Assembly (NCBI GenBank): GCA_013695905.1
Contig: JACCZQ010000049.1
Coordinates: 1 to 9,786, forward strand
DNA length: 9,786 nt
Direction of reading: 5' to 3'
Source: Chthoniobacterales bacterium
GTDB taxonomy: Bacteria > Verrucomicrobiota > Verrucomicrobiia > Chthoniobacterales > UBA10450
Part shown: positions 1-5,764 of the stretch, piece after piece
Layout of the letters: the number at the start of each line of letters is the position of its first letter
Numbering within the stretch: the stretch's first letter is position 1
Notes under the pieces: generated by a model
The model's database searches: none
What the model was told of the DNA's origin: nothing
What the model saw: only the letters and a program-made list of their open reading frames with translations
Position numbers and translations under genes: made by a program

Positions 1-1387
1 GCATGTATTCCGTGCGCGCGATGCCGACGCCATGCTCCGCCGCGAGCGAGCCTTTGAATTCCCGCACCAGCTGCGACACGGCGTCGGCGATCTGCCGGTA
101 TTTCGCGAGATCGGTCGCGGTGCGCAGATCGAGCACCGGCCGCACGTGGAGCAGACCGGTCGCCGCGTGCCCGTAGTAGCAGACCTCCAGCCCCATCGGG
201 TTCATGATTCTTTCCAATCCCGCCACGTAAGCCGGCAGCTGCGCCGGCGGAACAGCAGCGTCCTCGATGAACGCGAGCGGCTTGGCCGGCCCCACGCGCC
301 CCGTCAGCAGCGACAACCCCGCTTTCCGCACCGCCCAGACGAGATTCATCTCCGCCTGGTTTCGGCAGATGAGTGTCCGCAACCCGAGCCGCATCGCGGA
401 GAGCGCCACCAGCCGCTCCGCCACGTCGCCGTAGAATTCGACAATCAGAATCGCTTCACACGGCTTCGTATCCAGCTCCATCAGATCACGCGCTGCCTGG
501 AAATGCAGCTGCCCCTTCGTCTGATCGAACAACGGCTTGTCGATGTGCTCGATCGCCGCCGGCTGCAGCGGGAGCAGCTCCACCGTCGCCTGCATGGCCT
601 CCGCCACCGACGCGAAGAAGACCAGCCCCAGCCCCTTCTCACGCGGCCGCGGCACGATGTTCAGCTCAGCCGAACAAATCGCGCCGAGCGTCCCTTCGCT
701 CGCGGAGAAAATCTCCGTCAGATCGTGCGGCTCACGCAGGAACCGTTCAATGCCGTAGCCGCTCCAGCGCTTCAACATCCCCGGCGGCATCCACTCCGCG
801 ATCTCCGCCGCATGCCGCTGCACCAGCTGCGCGATCATCTGCCGCTCCGCGCCTAACGAGTCATAGCGCGCGCCGACATTCTCGATCCGGCCATCCGCCA
901 GCACCATCTCCAGCGACACCACATGATCCGCGGTGGTGCCGTACACCGGCACGCGCGCGCCGGAAGAATTGTTCGCGATCATGCCGCCGATCGTGGCGCG
1001 GGAGCTGGTCGCCACATCGGGGCCAAAACAGAACCCGTGCGGCTTCAGGAACGTATTCAGCTGATCCAGCACCACGCCCGCCCCGCAACGCACCGTCCGC
1101 TGCTCGAGGTCGAGGTCGCTGATCTGCCGGTTATGCCGAGAAAACTCCACCACCAGGCCGTCGCCGATCGCGCCGCCGGAAAGTCCGCTCCCCGCGCCGC
1201 GCGGGATCACCGGCACCCCCGCATCTGCCGCCGCCATGATGACGGAACTCGCCTGCTGGGCGCTCTTCGGAAACGCCACGCCCACCGGCTCGATTTGGTA
1301 AACCGATGCGTCGCTGGCGTAGAGCTGCCGCGTTAGGTTATCGAACGTGACATCGCAATCTGCGGCGACGAGCTGCCGTTTATTCAC
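1..1387 (-). CDS. FAD-linked oxidase, probable N-terminal part of an FAD plus Fe-S fusion (partial)
   Basis: Flavoprotein of the glycolate oxidase GlcD / D-lactate dehydrogenase / D-2-hydroxyglutarate dehydrogenase superfamily, which oxidises a 2-hydroxyacid; the exact substrate cannot be told. Only 462 codons are inside; the gene runs off the left edge. Start chosen: GTG at 1385-1387, which overlaps the PIN gene stop as GTGA. An FAD-binding PCMH domain covers roughly residues 35-170, with IPRGAGSGLSGG (61-72), FGPDVATS (121-128) and GGMIANNSSGAR (134-145). SASEGTLGAI follows in the middle, and the C-terminal oxidase motif AAEHGVGIAR (about 449-458) lies just before the edge. The N-terminal LTRQLYASDASVYQIEPVGV resembles long (about 950-1000 residue) proteins that carry a C-terminal 4Fe-4S/CCG region, so a continuation to the left is expected; this is inference. 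It is co-directional with the toxin-antitoxin genes upstream. Confidence 0.88.
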   Translation of the reverse strand, partial: MNKRQLVAADCDVTFDNLTRQLYASDASVYQIEPVGVAFPKSAQQASSVIMAAADAGVPVIPRGAGSGLSGGAIGDGLVVEFSRHNRQISDLDLEQRTVRCGAGVVLDQLNTFLKPHGFCFGPDVATSSRATIGGMIANNSSGARVPVYGTTADHVVSLEMVLADGRIENVGARYDSLGAERQMIAQLVQRHAAEIAEWMPPGMLKRWSGYGIERFLREPHDLTEIFSASEGTLGAICSAELNIVPRPREKGLGLVFFASVAEAMQATVELLPLQPAAIEHIDKPLFDQTKGQLHFQAARDLMELDTKPCEAILIVEFYGDVAERLVALSAMRLGLRTLICRNQAEMNLVWAVRKAGLSLLTGRVGPAKPLAFIEDAAVPPAQLPAYVAGLERIMNPMGLEVCYYGHAATGLLHVRPVLDLRTATDLAKYRQIADAVSQLVREFKGSLAAEHGVGIARTEYM

Positions 1388-1842
1388 TTTCGCTTTTTCT
1401 TCTCGTACAGCACCTCGAAGCCCGCCGCACGCGCGAGCGCGTTCTGGTCATCGTCGAAGGAGAGGAACGCATCCGCCGCTACTTCAATGGCGATGGCGAC
1501 GTGGAAGAGGTCCATCCCACGCACGGGGCGGTGCAGCGACTCGGCCGCTCCGAGTTCGCAGGCCGCGCGAACGGCGTCAGTCCAGGAGAACTCCACGTGC
1601 ACCCAGTAGCCGAACTGCACTTCGTACTGCAGGGTTCGGATCATGTCGCGCGCAGCGTCGGCCGGGATCAGTTTCCGGTATTCCGCCTGACGGAAGATGT
1701 TGAAGACCTCCACGCGCTGCCACGGCGTCCACAACACCACTGCAGCAGGGACGCGATCGAAAAGCCCGACCGCGTCGTCGTGGTGCGGATCCTCACGCCG
1801 CTTGTACGCGAACCACCACGAGGTGTCGGCGTAAACGTTCAC
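1384..1842 (-). CDS. PIN-domain ribonuclease toxin, VapC-like
   Basis: 152-residue PIN-domain protein, expected to be a Mg-dependent RNase that cleaves RNA when not held by its antitoxin. Acidic active-site residues fit the fold: D6 in VYADTSWW, E45 in RVEVFN, D111 in GMDLFHVAIA, and D130/D131 in FLSFDDDQNA. Length is normal for VapC. Start is GTG (1840-1842), overlapping the antitoxin stop by 4 bp (GTGA), the usual sign of translational coupling in toxin-antitoxin pairs. Its own stop overlaps the GTG of the downstream oxidase in the same way. The C-terminus is very basic (EKKKRK), encoded by a purine-rich stretch that could also act as the ribosome-binding region of the oxidase. The RNA target cannot be read from sequence. 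Confidence 0.88.
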   Translation of the reverse strand: MNVYADTSWWFAYKRREDPHHDDAVGLFDRVPAAVVLWTPWQRVEVFNIFRQAEYRKLIPADAARDMIRTLQYEVQFGYWVHVEFSWTDAVRAACELGAAESLHRPVRGMDLFHVAIAIEVAADAFLSFDDDQNALARAAGFEVLYEKKKRK

Positions 1843-2063
1843 TTCTTCAGTGATCGGATAAAGGCGACGCCGTCGATCTTCTTTCCTTTCGCGCTGCCGA
1901 ATGCCCGCTGCTCCGCGATCTCTCGCGTCATGCGCGGCCGTTCACCTTTGCTGACGATGAACTTCGGTTTGCCTTTCGACGTGACGACAAGCTGCTGCCC
2001 GTCGCGCAGTCCATCGACTAGTGCAGCGTTGTGGTAAAATTCGCGCGCGGTGACGGTTTTCAC
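1839..2063 (-). CDS. Antitoxin, Phd/YefM-like
   Basis: 74-residue protein directly upstream of and overlapping the PIN toxin, so almost certainly its antitoxin. The N-terminal half (KTVTAREFYHN, then GQQLVVTSKGKPKFIV) has the layout of Phd/YefM antitoxins: a DNA-binding N-terminal domain with a short beta-hairpin rich in K/G. The charged C-terminal half (ERPRMTREIAEQRAFG and a Lys-rich end) would wrap the toxin. Start is GTG at 2061-2063; no Shine-Dalgarno is visible, so initiation may be leaderless or weak. Proteins of this family usually repress their own promoter; a 9-bp direct repeat sits immediately upstream. The alternative assignment to another small antitoxin family cannot be excluded. 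Confidence 0.8.
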   Translation of the reverse strand: MKTVTAREFYHNAALVDGLRDGQQLVVTSKGKPKFIVSKGERPRMTREIAEQRAFGSAKGKKIDGVAFIRSLKK

Positions 2064-2100
2064 GCGTTAGACGGTAGCGTTAGACACGACCGCACGTCAA
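2064..2100 (-). promoter_or_regulatory. Candidate promoter and operator of the toxin-antitoxin genes
   Basis: On the minus strand, TTGACG (2100-2095) is a near-consensus -35 hexamer. TACCGT (2076-2071), 18 bp downstream, is a poor -10 match. Two exact copies of GTCTAACGC (2085-2077 and 2072-2064) stand 13 bp apart and end at the GTG start. Such a repeat next to the start fits an operator for autoregulation by the antitoxin. The repeat is seen directly; the promoter and operator roles are inference. Confidence 0.35.
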
Positions 2101-2102
2101 GA

Positions 2103-2627
2103 TCAGCGCAGCCGATCGAGCGCGCTGTAAACCTCCTCCAGCGCCCCGGGAGTAGCAGGTCCTGTTTTGCTCAAGGCGATCCGCCCGCTGCGGCTCACCA
2201 CCAGGAGCTGCACCTGCTCCTTTTGGTAGCCGTGCGCGCGTGAGACATCGCCGCTCCAATCGAGCATCACAGGGTACGTGAGCCGCTTCTTGAACTCGCG
2301 CCGGAAGAGCCCGTGAAAGGCTGACGGTATTCCGGGCAGCGCCGCGATCCCGGCGATCTCGATCCGCTCCCGATAACGCGCATACAAGGGCGAAATCCAC
2401 CCGCTGATCTCGCTCGACGCCTTCTGATCCGCGAGCACGAAGACGCTTACCTTCTCGCGTGGATATTTCACCGCCCGCGCCTGCCCATCCTGATCACTTA
2501 ACGTGAACTCCACCGCCTGCCGCACGGGCGCAGTGGCAGCGGCGGCCACTCCGGGCAATCCCGAGGCAAGCAGCACCAGCAGCGCGAATCGGAGAAGCAA
2601 CGGCATCCGAGCTCTTACGGTAGCCAT
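2103..2627 (-). CDS. Secreted thioredoxin-fold (redoxin/YtfJ-like) protein lacking cysteine
   Basis: 174-residue protein from ATG 2625-2627; a second ATG at 2604-2606 would give 167 residues beginning MPLLLRFALLVLLASG, and both starts leave a signal peptide with probable cleavage near GVAAA (26-30). Neither has a convincing Shine-Dalgarno. The mature part reads as an AhpC/TSA or redoxin fold: VEFTLSDQDGQA (39-50), a strand VSVFVLAD (60-67), a later IEIAGIAAL strand, the TYPVMLDWSGDVSRAHGY segment and a final LLVVSRSGRIALSKTGPATP hairpin. The position where CxxC or the peroxidatic Cys normally follows the first strand is DQKASSEI, and the whole protein has no cysteine, so it cannot do thiol redox chemistry. 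The layout recalls E. coli YtfJ. A structural or binding role is likely; its function is not known. It is followed by the toxin-antitoxin unit on the same strand. Confidence 0.72.
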   Translation of the reverse strand: MATVRARMPLLLRFALLVLLASGLPGVAAAATAPVRQAVEFTLSDQDGQARAVKYPREKVSVFVLADQKASSEISGWISPLYARYRERIEIAGIAALPGIPSAFHGLFRREFKKRLTYPVMLDWSGDVSRAHGYQKEQVQLLVVSRSGRIALSKTGPATPGALEEVYSALDRLR

Positions 2628-2644
2628 CCCTGCGCGGTTGCGGG

Positions 2645-2715
2645 CGACGGAGAGGCGACACTCCTGTCGCCTGGAGCCGGCGCGCCCTCGCGCCGTCGTG
2701 TGTGGCCACGCCACA
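2645..2715. repeat. Cluster of three hairpins in the divergent spacer
   Basis: Three perfect inverted repeats follow one another. AGGCGAC/GTCGCCT is at 2653-2659 and 2666-2672 (loop 6). CGGCGCG/CGCGCCG is at 2678-2684 and 2689-2695 (loop 4). TGTGGC/GCCACA is at 2701-2706 and 2710-2715 (loop 3). CGACGG (2645-2650) can also pair with CCGTCG (2693-2698), enclosing the first two. It lies between the divergent genes ending at 2627 and starting at 2760. It is probably a dispersed palindromic repeat; a regulatory role is possible. Confidence 0.6.
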
Positions 2716-2759
2716 AACTTCAATCCGTTCGCCGCATCACCCGCGAAGGAACAAGCGAC

Positions 2760-3188
2760 ATGATCTGGAAGCGGCTGCTCCTCCATGCGGTGCTGCCGAT
2801 CGCTACCACGTGGGCGCGTCGGCAGGAGCGCCGAATCTTGCGGGCCGGGATTCCCTTGGATGAGCGGCAGCTCGCCGATGCGCGGCTGGTGGGAATCGCG
2901 CAGCCGGAGCGGATCCGCGTCCTCGTGGTGGACAAAATCCCACCCCGCGTGCCGCTGAGCGCCAGCAGCACGATCGGGATGGCGCTCGGCTACGGCATTT
3001 TCCTGCGGCGCGATTTCTGCGGGAGCCGCGCGCTGCTGCTGCACGAGCTGGCGCACACCGCGCAATACGAGCGGCTCGGCTTCCGGCCGTTTCTCGATCG
3101 CTACCTGCACGAATGCCTCACCTGCGGCTATCCCGGTGGCGCACTGGAGAAGGAAGCGACGCGGCTGGCGGAAGAGCTTTGCTCTTAA
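2760..3188 (+). CDS. Small HExxH metalloprotease-like protein
   Basis: 142-residue protein starting at ATG 2760, chosen because AAGGA (2746-2750) lies 9 nt upstream; a GTG at 2700 would add 20 residues inside the hairpin cluster and is less likely. The core is ALLLHELAHTAQYERLG (91-107): H95, E96 and H99 form the zinc motif, and ALEKEATRLAEEL (128-140) supplies a plausible third ligand, E132, about 33 residues downstream, as in gluzincin-like and DUF4157-like small metallopeptidases. The N-terminus has a short hydrophobic stretch (LLLHAVLPIATTW, 6-18) that is not a clear signal peptide. Three cysteines near the end (C116-type sites at HECLTC and the C-terminal CS) are unusual. The substrate is unknown, and peptidase activity is inferred from the motif only. 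The following 160 bp before the next gene hold a palindromic repeat. Confidence 0.72.
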   Translation: MIWKRLLLHAVLPIATTWARRQERRILRAGIPLDERQLADARLVGIAQPERIRVLVVDKIPPRVPLSASSTIGMALGYGIFLRRDFCGSRALLLHELAHTAQYERLGFRPFLDRYLHECLTCGYPGGALEKEATRLAEELCS

Positions 3189-3201
3189 GGCGAGGGATTC
3201 T

Positions 3202-3295
3202 GACAGAATGAACAGAATGTTCAGAATGAGAAGTGGGGCAGACCTGTTCCGATATTCTGTCTATTCTGTTCATTCTGTCGAAAATCCGGTCTGCC
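3202..3295. repeat. Palindrome of tandem 9-bp units with an interleaved second stem
   Basis: The left arm is three 9-bp units of the type ACAGAATGA (3203-3229). The right arm is three units of the complementary type (3252-3278). The exact match GACAGAATGAACAGAAT (3202-3218) pairs with ATTCTGTTCATTCTGTC (3263-3279). A second pair, GGCAGACC (3237-3244) and GGTCTGCC (3288-3295), is interleaved with the first (order A-B-A'-B'), a pseudoknot topology. It lies in the 164-bp leader between 3188 and the ATG at 3353. Confidence 0.75.
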
Positions 3296-3352
3296 TGCCG
3301 CCGCTTTTCAGCCTCGCGTTCTCCGGTGCGATTTGGTAGCTCATGCGATTCT

Positions 3353-4459
3353 ATGAATCGCCGCGATTTTGTCCGAACCACTGTTGGTGCCACTCTGCTT
3401 GTCACTGTCCCGCGCAGCGCTCGCGCGCAGGCGCCCGCCGTCGGCACGCCGAAGAGTCGCCAGCCGGTGGTGATCTCTTCCGCGAACGGCCACAAATACA
3501 CCAACGGCGGCAAAGAAACGTGCGTGCAGCTGGCGTTCCGCATGATGACGGAAGGCGCCGACGTGCTCGACGCGCTCATCGCCGGCGTGAACATCCTGGA
3601 GCTGGACCCCGCCGATACGAGTGTCGGCTACGGCGGATTACCGAACGGCGACGGAGTGGTGCAGCTTGATGCCTGTTGCATGCATGGGCCGAAGCGCCGC
3701 GCGGGTGGTGTGGCTTCGCTGGAAGGTGTGCGCACGCCGTCGAACGTGGCGCAGGCCGTGATGCAGCAGACCGATCACCACCTCCTCGTCGGTCCCGGCG
3801 CGCAGGGGTTTGCCCGGAACCTGGGGTTCAAAATCGAGGACGACCTGAACTCGGAGGAATCGCGGAAGCAATGGCATGAGTGGAAGCGCCGCACTGATCC
3901 CGACCGCTACCTCGACCCGGAGAAACGCAGCGCGGCCGGAGATCGCGCGCGCGACGCGATGGTGGCGGAAGGGTTGATCGACCCGGAGCACGTTTACGGC
4001 ACGATCAATTGCAACGGGCTGAATGCGAAGGGCGAGATCTGCGGCGTCACCACCACGAGCGGGTTGGCGTGGAAAATTCCGGGACGCGTCGGCGATTCCC
4101 CCATTCTGGGAGCAGGGCTCTACGTCGATGGCGAGATCGGCGCCGCCGGCTCCACCGGGCGCGGTGAGGCGAATCTGTTCGGGCTCTCGTCGTATTTGAT
4201 TGTCGAGAACATGCGGCGCGGCATGCATCCGAAAGACGCGGGCATGGAAGCGCTCCGCCGCATTAAGGCGAACACGATCGAGAAGCGACTGCTGAACAGC
4301 CGCGGCGAACCGAAGTTCAACGTCCACTTCTACGCGTTGAACGCGAAGGGGGAACACGCCGGCGTTGCGCTGTATGCGGGGCAGTATGCCGTCTGCACCG
4401 CCGACGGGCCGCAGACCGTCGACTCCGAGCCGCTGCTGCAGGGGAAGCCGGGAGAGTAG
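3353..4459 (+). CDS. N4-(beta-N-acetylglucosaminyl)-L-asparaginase / isoaspartyl peptidase family, Tat-exported
   Basis: 368-residue Ntn hydrolase of the glycosylasparaginase / L-asparaginase type-2 family, which hydrolyses Asn- or isoAsp-linked amides after self-cleavage into alpha and beta chains. The start at ATG 3353 gives NRRDFVRTTVGATLLVTV, a twin-arginine signal with a likely AxA cleavage near ARAQA (23-27), so the enzyme should be periplasmic. Cleavage would expose T217 in HVYGTINC as the nucleophile. T234/T235 in GVTTTSGLAW and GRVGDSPILGAG (244-255) and GSTGRGEANL (266-275) are the family's substrate-binding motifs. The residue before T217 is Gly, as in plant-type asparaginases, not Asp as in classical aspartylglucosaminidase. 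No Shine-Dalgarno is evident. An open extension to a GTG at 3233 runs through a repeat and is rejected. The DoxX gene follows with a 1-nt overlap (TAGTG). Confidence 0.9.
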   Translation: MNRRDFVRTTVGATLLVTVPRSARAQAPAVGTPKSRQPVVISSANGHKYTNGGKETCVQLAFRMMTEGADVLDALIAGVNILELDPADTSVGYGGLPNGDGVVQLDACCMHGPKRRAGGVASLEGVRTPSNVAQAVMQQTDHHLLVGPGAQGFARNLGFKIEDDLNSEESRKQWHEWKRRTDPDRYLDPEKRSAAGDRARDAMVAEGLIDPEHVYGTINCNGLNAKGEICGVTTTSGLAWKIPGRVGDSPILGAGLYVDGEIGAAGSTGRGEANLFGLSSYLIVENMRRGMHPKDAGMEALRRIKANTIEKRLLNSRGEPKFNVHFYALNAKGEHAGVALYAGQYAVCTADGPQTVDSEPLLQGKPGE

Positions 4460-4839
4460 TGCGGCGCGTTTCTCGCGTGCTGCTGGCGTTGCTGTTCGTG
4501 GCGGCGGGGGTGAATCACTTCGTCTCGCCGGAGCCGTATGTCGCGATCGTGCCGCGATTTCTCCCGCGGCCGGAGCTGTTGGTGCTGCTCAGCGGAATCG
4601 CAGAGGTGCTCGGCGGGATTGGGATTCTCCTGCGGCGGACGCGCAGAGCTGCGGCCGTCGGATTGATCGTGCTGCTGGTGGCGGTGTTTCCCGCGAATGT
4701 GCACGGGGCGCTGTATGGGATGAATGTCGGCGGCTCGGCTGTTCCGGCGTGGCTGCTCTGGATGCGGTTGCCGCTGCAGGCGGTGCTGATCGCGTGGGTG
4801 TGGTGGGTGGGAATTGCTCGTCGCGAGGAAGCGCAGTAA
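4459..4839 (+). CDS. DoxX-like four-helix membrane protein
   Basis: 126-residue integral membrane protein of the DoxX/DoxD-like type. Four hydrophobic segments are visible at about 7-19, 39-58, 64-80 and 98-119. The sequence AAGVNHFVSPEPYVAIVP, then LSGIAEVLGGIGILL and VAVFPANVHGAL, is typical of the family, whose members are often linked to thiol or oxidative stress or quinone-related functions; no specific role can be assigned here. Start is GTG 4459-4461, sharing one base with the TAG stop of the asparaginase gene, with GGAG (4451-4454) 4 nt upstream. The cupin gene begins 9 nt after its stop, so the three genes read as one transcription unit. Confidence 0.82.
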   Translation: MRRVSRVLLALLFVAAGVNHFVSPEPYVAIVPRFLPRPELLVLLSGIAEVLGGIGILLRRTRRAAAVGLIVLLVAVFPANVHGALYGMNVGGSAVPAWLLWMRLPLQAVLIAWVWWVGIARREEAQ

Positions 4840-4848
4840 CTCACCTGC

Positions 4849-5181
4849 ATGACGAACTCAGCGCCGTGGATTGAAGTTGCGCCCGGCATCATGCGGCAGA
4901 CGATCACCACCGGCTCGACGATGTATCAGATGCGCGCGCGGCTGAAGAAGGGCAGTCGTTTGCCGGAGCATCAGCATCCGCAGGAGCAGATCGTCCATGT
5001 CGTTTCGGGGCGGATCGTGGTGATCGCGGCCGGAACGCGACACGAGTTAGCGGCGGGTGAATCGTTTTATCTCGCCGCGAATGTGCCGCACGCGGTCGAG
5101 ACGATCGAGGAGACGCAGGCGATCGACACGTTCAGCCCGCCGCGGGAGGATTATCTCGCGGCGGATCGGGCGGCGCACTAG
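4849..5181 (+). CDS. Small single-domain cupin protein
   Basis: 110-residue cupin_2-type beta-barrel. Motif 1 is LPEHQHPQEQIVHVVSGRIVV, with metal ligands H41, H43 and Q47 (Q replaces the more usual E). Motif 2 is GESFYLAANVPHAVE, with H81. Single-domain cupins of this size bind a divalent metal and act as small enzymes (dioxygenase, isomerase) or sensors; sequence alone does not say which. Start is the ATG 4849, 9 nt after the DoxX stop; no good Shine-Dalgarno is seen, so translation may depend on the upstream gene. A hairpin lies 4 nt past the stop, and a large inverted-repeat element begins 33 bp downstream. Confidence 0.85.
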   Translation: MTNSAPWIEVAPGIMRQTITTGSTMYQMRARLKKGSRLPEHQHPQEQIVHVVSGRIVVIAAGTRHELAAGESFYLAANVPHAVETIEETQAIDTFSPPREDYLAADRAAH

Positions 5182-5185
5182 TGCC

Positions 5186-5206
5186 TCGTCATCCGCCAGA
5201 TGACGA
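5186..5206 (+). terminator. Hairpin after the cupin gene, possible transcription end
   Basis: TCGTCATC (5186-5193) and GATGACGA (5199-5206) form a perfect 8-bp stem with the 5-nt loop CGCCA, starting 4 nt after the cupin stop codon. It is followed by CAAAGA and not a T-run, so it is not a canonical intrinsic terminator. It may act as an mRNA 3' end stabiliser or belong to the adjacent repeat. Confidence 0.35.
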
Positions 5207-5214
5207 CAAAGACA

Positions 5215-5450
5215 GCGCCCGGAGGGCGCGGCGGAATAAAGCCCGGAGTGAAGCGACAGCGAAACTCCGGGATCACAACCACGACAAGAAACCAAACCCG
5301 TGAAACGGGTGACGGAAAATCACGGCGTCGGTTACCATTAACACCTCCGTCGCCCCTCTCCGGGGGCTGGGTTTCTCTGGACGAGTGACCCGGAGTTCCG
5401 CTGTCGCTTCACTCCGGGCTTTATTCCGCCGCGCCCTTCGGGCGCTCACC
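5215..5450. repeat. Large inverted-repeat element, copy 1 (three hairpins per arm)
   Basis: The outer arms 5215-5271 and 5389-5445 are inverted copies, 55 of 57 positions identical. Left-arm hairpins: H1 GCGCCC-GGA-GGGCGC (5215-5229); H2 CCCGGAGT/ACTCCGGG (5242-5249, 5264-5271, loop 14); H3 ACCCGT-GAA-ACGGGT (5296-5310), followed by GACGGA. The right arm mirrors this: TCCGTC (5346-5351), an imperfect H3 (about 5352-5367), H2 (5389-5396, 5411-5418) and H1 with a TTC loop (5431-5445). TCACC at 5446-5450 matches, inverted, the GGTGA at the start of copy 2 and is included as the element end. No credible protein is encoded. Confidence 0.8.
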
Positions 5451-5609
5451 CTCCGGGCGCATCCATCGCGTGCTTAGATCGAGCGCGGCGGCAACCGGCG
5501 GCGACGCGGACGACGGACGTTGCGGCAGCGCGTGGGGCTCGGGTGAGGTGAACACAACCTCGACTGTGGAGCTCGAGTGCGAGCTGGTGATCAGCGATAC
5601 GCCGCGAGG
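5451..5609. other. Non-coding gap between the repeat element and a gene remnant
   Basis: No supported gene. A short plus-strand reading (about 5545-5612) gives protein-like text, TTSTVELECELVISDTPRG, ending at TGA 5611-5613-type overlap; it could be an earlier part of the broken gene that follows, in another frame. A 67-codon minus-strand reading (5421-5624) also exists but runs into the repeat and has no family features. Confidence 0.4.
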
Positions 5610-5764
5610 CTGGTGAAGGATCATGTGGTGCTCGAAGCGGCCGGTCCGGTATCGCTGAAGGGGCGGCCGTTTGCGTTGAGTTTGCGTTGAATGTGTTCAT
5701 CGTGACGGCGATGAAACAGCCGACGCGGACCGACGAGGCGCCGCCCGAAGAAGTGAAATCATGA
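5610..5764 (+). pseudogene. 3' remnant of an unrecognised gene, frameshifted by an 11-bp tandem duplication
   Basis: Plus-strand frame reading LVKDHVVLEAAGPVSLKGRP stops at TGA 5688-5690. The cause is visible: TTTGCGTTGAG (5670-5680) is followed at once by TTTGCGTTGAA (5681-5691), a tandem duplication of 11 bp. Removing one copy joins the frames to give SLKGRPFALNVFIVTAMKQP and onward to an end in PPEEVKS with TGA at 5762-5764, which overlaps the ATG of the glycosyltransferase as ATGA. That overlap is the kind used between intact neighbours in this window, which supports a former gene. The family is not recognised. The 5' part is missing or decayed next to the repeat element. Confidence 0.45.

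Noticed and set aside
32..1336. Several long plus-strand readings (32-856, 373-1122, 923-1336)
   Set aside because: They are antisense to the FAD-linked oxidase, are Arg/His/Pro-rich with no family motifs, and the minus-strand reading has clear domain motifs throughout.
2628..3110. N-terminal extension of the thioredoxin-fold gene to 3110
   Set aside because: It is antisense to the HExxH gene and crosses the hairpin cluster, and the signal peptide begins at 2627 or 2606.
3233..3352. GTG start at 3233 for the asparaginase gene
   Set aside because: It would translate the palindromic repeat and place 40 residues before a well-formed twin-arginine signal starting at 3353.
5200..5388. 62-codon reading inside the first large inverted repeat, and a similar one at 6965-7225
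   Set aside because: Both lie within hairpin-rich repeats, share no conserved protein sequence with each other, and have no ribosome-binding site.
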